From: Flavobacteriales bacterium
GTDB taxonomy: Bacteria; Bacteroidota; Bacteroidia; Flavobacteriales_D; Crocinitomicaceae
DNA: 6,731 bases
Assembly: GCA_947458985.1 (NCBI GenBank)
Contig: CANHBA010000123.1
Span: forward strand, 1 to 6,731
Direction of reading: 5' to 3'
Shown: positions 4,567-6,731 of the stretch, piece by piece
How positions within the stretch are numbered: position 1 is the first letter of the stretch
How the letters are laid out: every line of letters begins with the position of its first letter
Made by a program: the position numbers and the translations under genes
Notes under the pieces: generated by a model
Told to the model about the DNA's origin: nothing
Databases searched by the model: none
The model's input: only the letters and a program-made list of their open reading frames with translations

Positions 4567-6681
4567 TCAGTCTGCCAAAAAGCGCAGCTTCTCTAGATGT
4601 ACTTTAATGCGGGCCTGACCAAATATCACGGTGAGTTGCTTGCCTTTCATTTCTTCCACGATTCCGATCCGATTGGTCTGAATCAGTTGCACTTGAGAAC
4701 CAACTTTAATGCGTTCTTGCTCGTACTTCTCGGCGCGTTGCACCTCTTTTTTGGTGGGCTTTTGAGTAGGAGAGGGGGTAGGTGCTTGTTTTTTGATGGT
4801 TTGCTTCGATTTCTCGAGTCTTAAAAACTGCGTCAGCTCCTGAAAAAGCGCGGTATTCACGTCTTTCTTTCTCGATGTTGCATTGAATTTCTCAATGAAA
4901 GCAAGCATCTTTTTTCCAGCCTGCAATTGGCGCTGACTCGTTTCTTGCACTTGGCTCACTTGGCTTTGCTTGTGCTGTAGCTTCTGAATTTCTTGTTCAT
5001 GCTGCGTATTTGAGCGCTCAGCGGCTTTAGAGGCTTCTTCCAAGCGTTTGTTTTGGGCCAAAAGCTGGTTGCGTTCTTTCTGAAGGCCACTGAGCAGTTT
5101 GTCTAAACGTACTTTTTGCTGATTGAGGCGTTGTTTGGCTTCTAAAATGAGTTGTTTGGAAATGCCATTGAGTTGGGCTACTTCAAAGGTAAAAGAACTA
5201 CCAGGCTGCCCTAAAGAGAATTGATAAAGCGGGGAGAGGTCTTTCTCATTGAAAAGCATGCAGCCGTTTTTGGCTTCTGGAAGTTCGTCGGCCTTGAGTT
5301 TGATGTTGCTGTAGTGGGTTGTTATAACGCCAAACACTTGCAGCGCATACATTTGCTCGAAGAATACTTCTGCCAAAGCTGCCCCAAGTTCGGGGTCTGA
5401 ACCCGTGCCAAACTCGTCTAGAAGCAATAAAGTTTGGGCGTTTGACCTGCCCAAAAAATACTTCATGCGTTGCAGACGGTAAGAATATGTACTTAACTCA
5501 TTTTCAATGGATTGATTATCTCCAATATCCGAATAAATTTGCTTGAAAAAACACATCTGGCTATCTGGCGCAACAGGCACCAATAAGCCCGCTTGTAGCA
5601 TCAGTTGCAAGAGCCCAATGGTTTTGAGCGTGATGCTCTTTCCGCCGGCGTTAGGCCCTGAAATAACGAGCATTCTTGATTTTTGCTGCAACTTAAGTTC
5701 TTGCGCAAAAGTAGGTTTACCCGCTTGCTGATTGGCGCGCCTAAGTAGCGGATGATACGCTTGTTTGAGGTGCAAACCCGTATGCTGGCCAATTGCAGGC
5801 AAAACAGCTTCCATTTCCAAGGCCAATTTGCATTTGGCGTTGAGAAAATCGATGCGCGTCAAAAGGAGTTGGTAGGCCTCGATGAGCGGTTTGTATTGCA
5901 CCATGAGCCCAGTGAGGGCTTGTAAAATGCGGTGAATTTCCTTGCGTTCGTCGTCGAATAAAAACTCGAGCTCGTTGTTGAGCGGCACGTTCACAATTGG
6001 CTCTATAAATGTAAGGCTACCTGTTTTGCTCGACCCATGGATGTTGCCCGGCACTTTGCGCTTAAAAGTAGAGAGCACGGTGAGCACGCGGCGTTCATTA
6101 ACATACGTTTCGAGCGTTTCGGCCAACACTTTGTCTTTGTTGTAACGGCGCAATTCTTTGTCAAAATTCTTGTTGATTTGATTGCGCAGCACCCTGATTC
6201 TAGCCCGAATTTCAGCTAATTCTGGCGAGGCGTCGTCTTTGATTTGGCCGTTGCGGTCAAAAACTTGATCAATTTCGTTGGTGATTTCCTTTGTGTAATA
6301 GACGTCGTTTGTGAGCGCTTTTAATAAAGGATATTTGAAGAGCGCATTTTCGAAAAACAGCACCAAAGCATTGACCAATTCTGAGGCTTGATAAATGCGT
6401 CGAAAACCTTCCAAAGAAATAACCGCTTTTTGAATCCCTAATAATTTGATTTCCTGCAGGAGTTCTTCGAATTCCAATTGTGGAAATTTTTCTCCGTGAA
6501 CGCGAACCTGACGCAGTTCGTCCAAACGCTTGAGTTCTTGGCGCAGCATTTGAAACTGCGTGCGCGGCTGTAAAGTTTGAACTTGCTTTAAAGCTGTGGG
6601 GCCAATGCAGAATTTTTCGAGCCATAATTTGATGGCTTCAAACTCGAGGTCGTGGAGGGTTTGTTGGTCGGTGCTAAACAC
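4567..6681 (-). CDS. mutS2: MutS2-type ATPase without Smr domain
   Basis: With the GTG at 6679-6681 the protein has 704 residues. The MutS core and clamp region (about 1-330) is followed by the MutS ATPase: Walker A GPNAGGKS at 342-349, the SDIGDNQSIENELSTY block at 384-399, Walker B TLLLLDEFGTGSD at 417-429, and TTHY at 454-457. A long charged coiled coil (about 515-600), a Pro/Thr/Lys linker, and a small beta domain (GSQVQLIQTNRIGIVEEM to the end) follow. The Smr nuclease domain that ends MutS2 in Bacillus is absent; the protein stops just before it, as in many Bacteroidota. Roles known for the family are suppression of recombination and rescue of collided ribosomes; which applies without Smr is open. 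The frame continues up to a GTG at 6696, but a perfect promoter box (6686-6693) lies inside that extension, and starting at 6681 puts TLHDLEF at residues 8-14, as I recall for relatives. An annotation with the longer start would give 709 residues. Confidence 0.9.
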   Translation of the reverse strand: MFSTDQQTLHDLEFEAIKLWLEKFCIGPTALKQVQTLQPRTQFQMLRQELKRLDELRQVRVHGEKFPQLEFEELLQEIKLLGIQKAVISLEGFRRIYQASELVNALVLFFENALFKYPLLKALTNDVYYTKEITNEIDQVFDRNGQIKDDASPELAEIRARIRVLRNQINKNFDKELRRYNKDKVLAETLETYVNERRVLTVLSTFKRKVPGNIHGSSKTGSLTFIEPIVNVPLNNELEFLFDDERKEIHRILQALTGLMVQYKPLIEAYQLLLTRIDFLNAKCKLALEMEAVLPAIGQHTGLHLKQAYHPLLRRANQQAGKPTFAQELKLQQKSRMLVISGPNAGGKSITLKTIGLLQLMLQAGLLVPVAPDSQMCFFKQIYSDIGDNQSIENELSTYSYRLQRMKYFLGRSNAQTLLLLDEFGTGSDPELGAALAEVFFEQMYALQVFGVITTHYSNIKLKADELPEAKNGCMLFNEKDLSPLYQFSLGQPGSSFTFEVAQLNGISKQLILEAKQRLNQQKVRLDKLLSGLQKERNQLLAQNKRLEEASKAAERSNTQHEQEIQKLQHKQSQVSQVQETSQRQLQAGKKMLAFIEKFNATSRKKDVNTALFQELTQFLRLEKSKQTIKKQAPTPSPTQKPTKKEVQRAEKYEQERIKVGSQVQLIQTNRIGIVEEMKGKQLTVIFGQARIKVHLEKLRFLAD

Positions 6682-6685
6682 AGTG

Positions 6686-6693
6686 CAAAGATA
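6686..6693 (-). promoter_or_regulatory. Bacteroidota -7 box of the mutS2 promoter
   Basis: The - strand reads TATCTTTG in the context GTATCTTTGC, the same ten bases as ahead of speDE. It ends 4 bases before the GTG at 6681, so transcription would begin at or next to the start codon, giving a leaderless or nearly leaderless message. No -33 TTTG is visible 18-21 bases upstream, which lowers confidence. Confidence 0.5.
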
Positions 6694-6731
6694 CACAACG
6701 TTTGGAATGTTGTTTTGTTGTAATTGTTATA

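Noticed and set aside
4597..6625. Small frames on both strands inside mutS2
   Set aside because: They are shadows of the long MutS2 frame, which is intact from the N-terminal block to the last residue.
1..6731. CRISPR array, insertion-sequence ends, integrase or transposase gene
   Set aside because: No regularly spaced repeats, no terminal inverted repeats around any gene, and no recombinase motif in any frame were seen. The only long repeat noticed is the tRNA-Asn pair.

Overview
The window reads as chromosomal DNA of a member of the Bacteroidota. The signs are the -7 promoter boxes of the form TAnnTTTG (three good examples, at 2095-2102, 4520-4527 and 6686-6693), start codons without clear Shine-Dalgarno sequences, a MutS2 without its Smr domain, a SlyD with a short His tail, and an outer-membrane beta-barrel protein of the type common in that phylum. 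The genus cannot be named from sequence alone.

Layout: the 3' end of an outer-membrane protein gene runs on the + strand at 2-382. Everything else is on the - strand. Read in the direction of transcription (high to low coordinates), these are: mutS2 (6681-4567); a promoter, then a natural speD-speE fusion (4490-3204) and slyD (3202-2696), 1 base apart; a terminator hairpin lying in the leader of ssb; ssb (2616-2176); tRNA-Asn(GUU) (2071-1998) with its own promoter and terminator; a two-gene toxin-antitoxin module of a VbhA-like antitoxin (1902-1684) and a Fic-domain protein (1697-1086), overlapping by 14 bases; and a secreted protein of unknown function (1069-383), whose stop codon directly abuts that of the outer-membrane protein gene.

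The most interesting part is 1074-2048. The whole anticodon stem-loop of tRNA-Asn plus four flanking bases (21 bases, 2028-2048) occurs again, exactly and in the same orientation, at 1074-1094. The fic stop codon lies inside this second copy. The two copies bracket the Fic module, which is AT-rich (about 27-37% G+C in the 60-base lines counted, against about 45-48% in lines from speD-speE, mutS2 and the unknown gene). This looks like the footprint of site-specific integration at a tRNA anticodon loop that left a minimal toxin-antitoxin cassette of about 1 kb without an integrase. The distal copy does not continue into the rest of the tRNA 3' half, so a simple insertion does not fully explain it.

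The remaining genes are housekeeping: spermidine synthesis from putrescine (SpeD-SpeE), protein folding and metal handling (SlyD), single-stranded DNA binding (SSB), and a MutS2-type ATPase of DNA or ribosome maintenance. Their order gives no sign that they work together beyond the likely speDE-slyD cotranscription. No gene-free stretch exceeds 300 bases.
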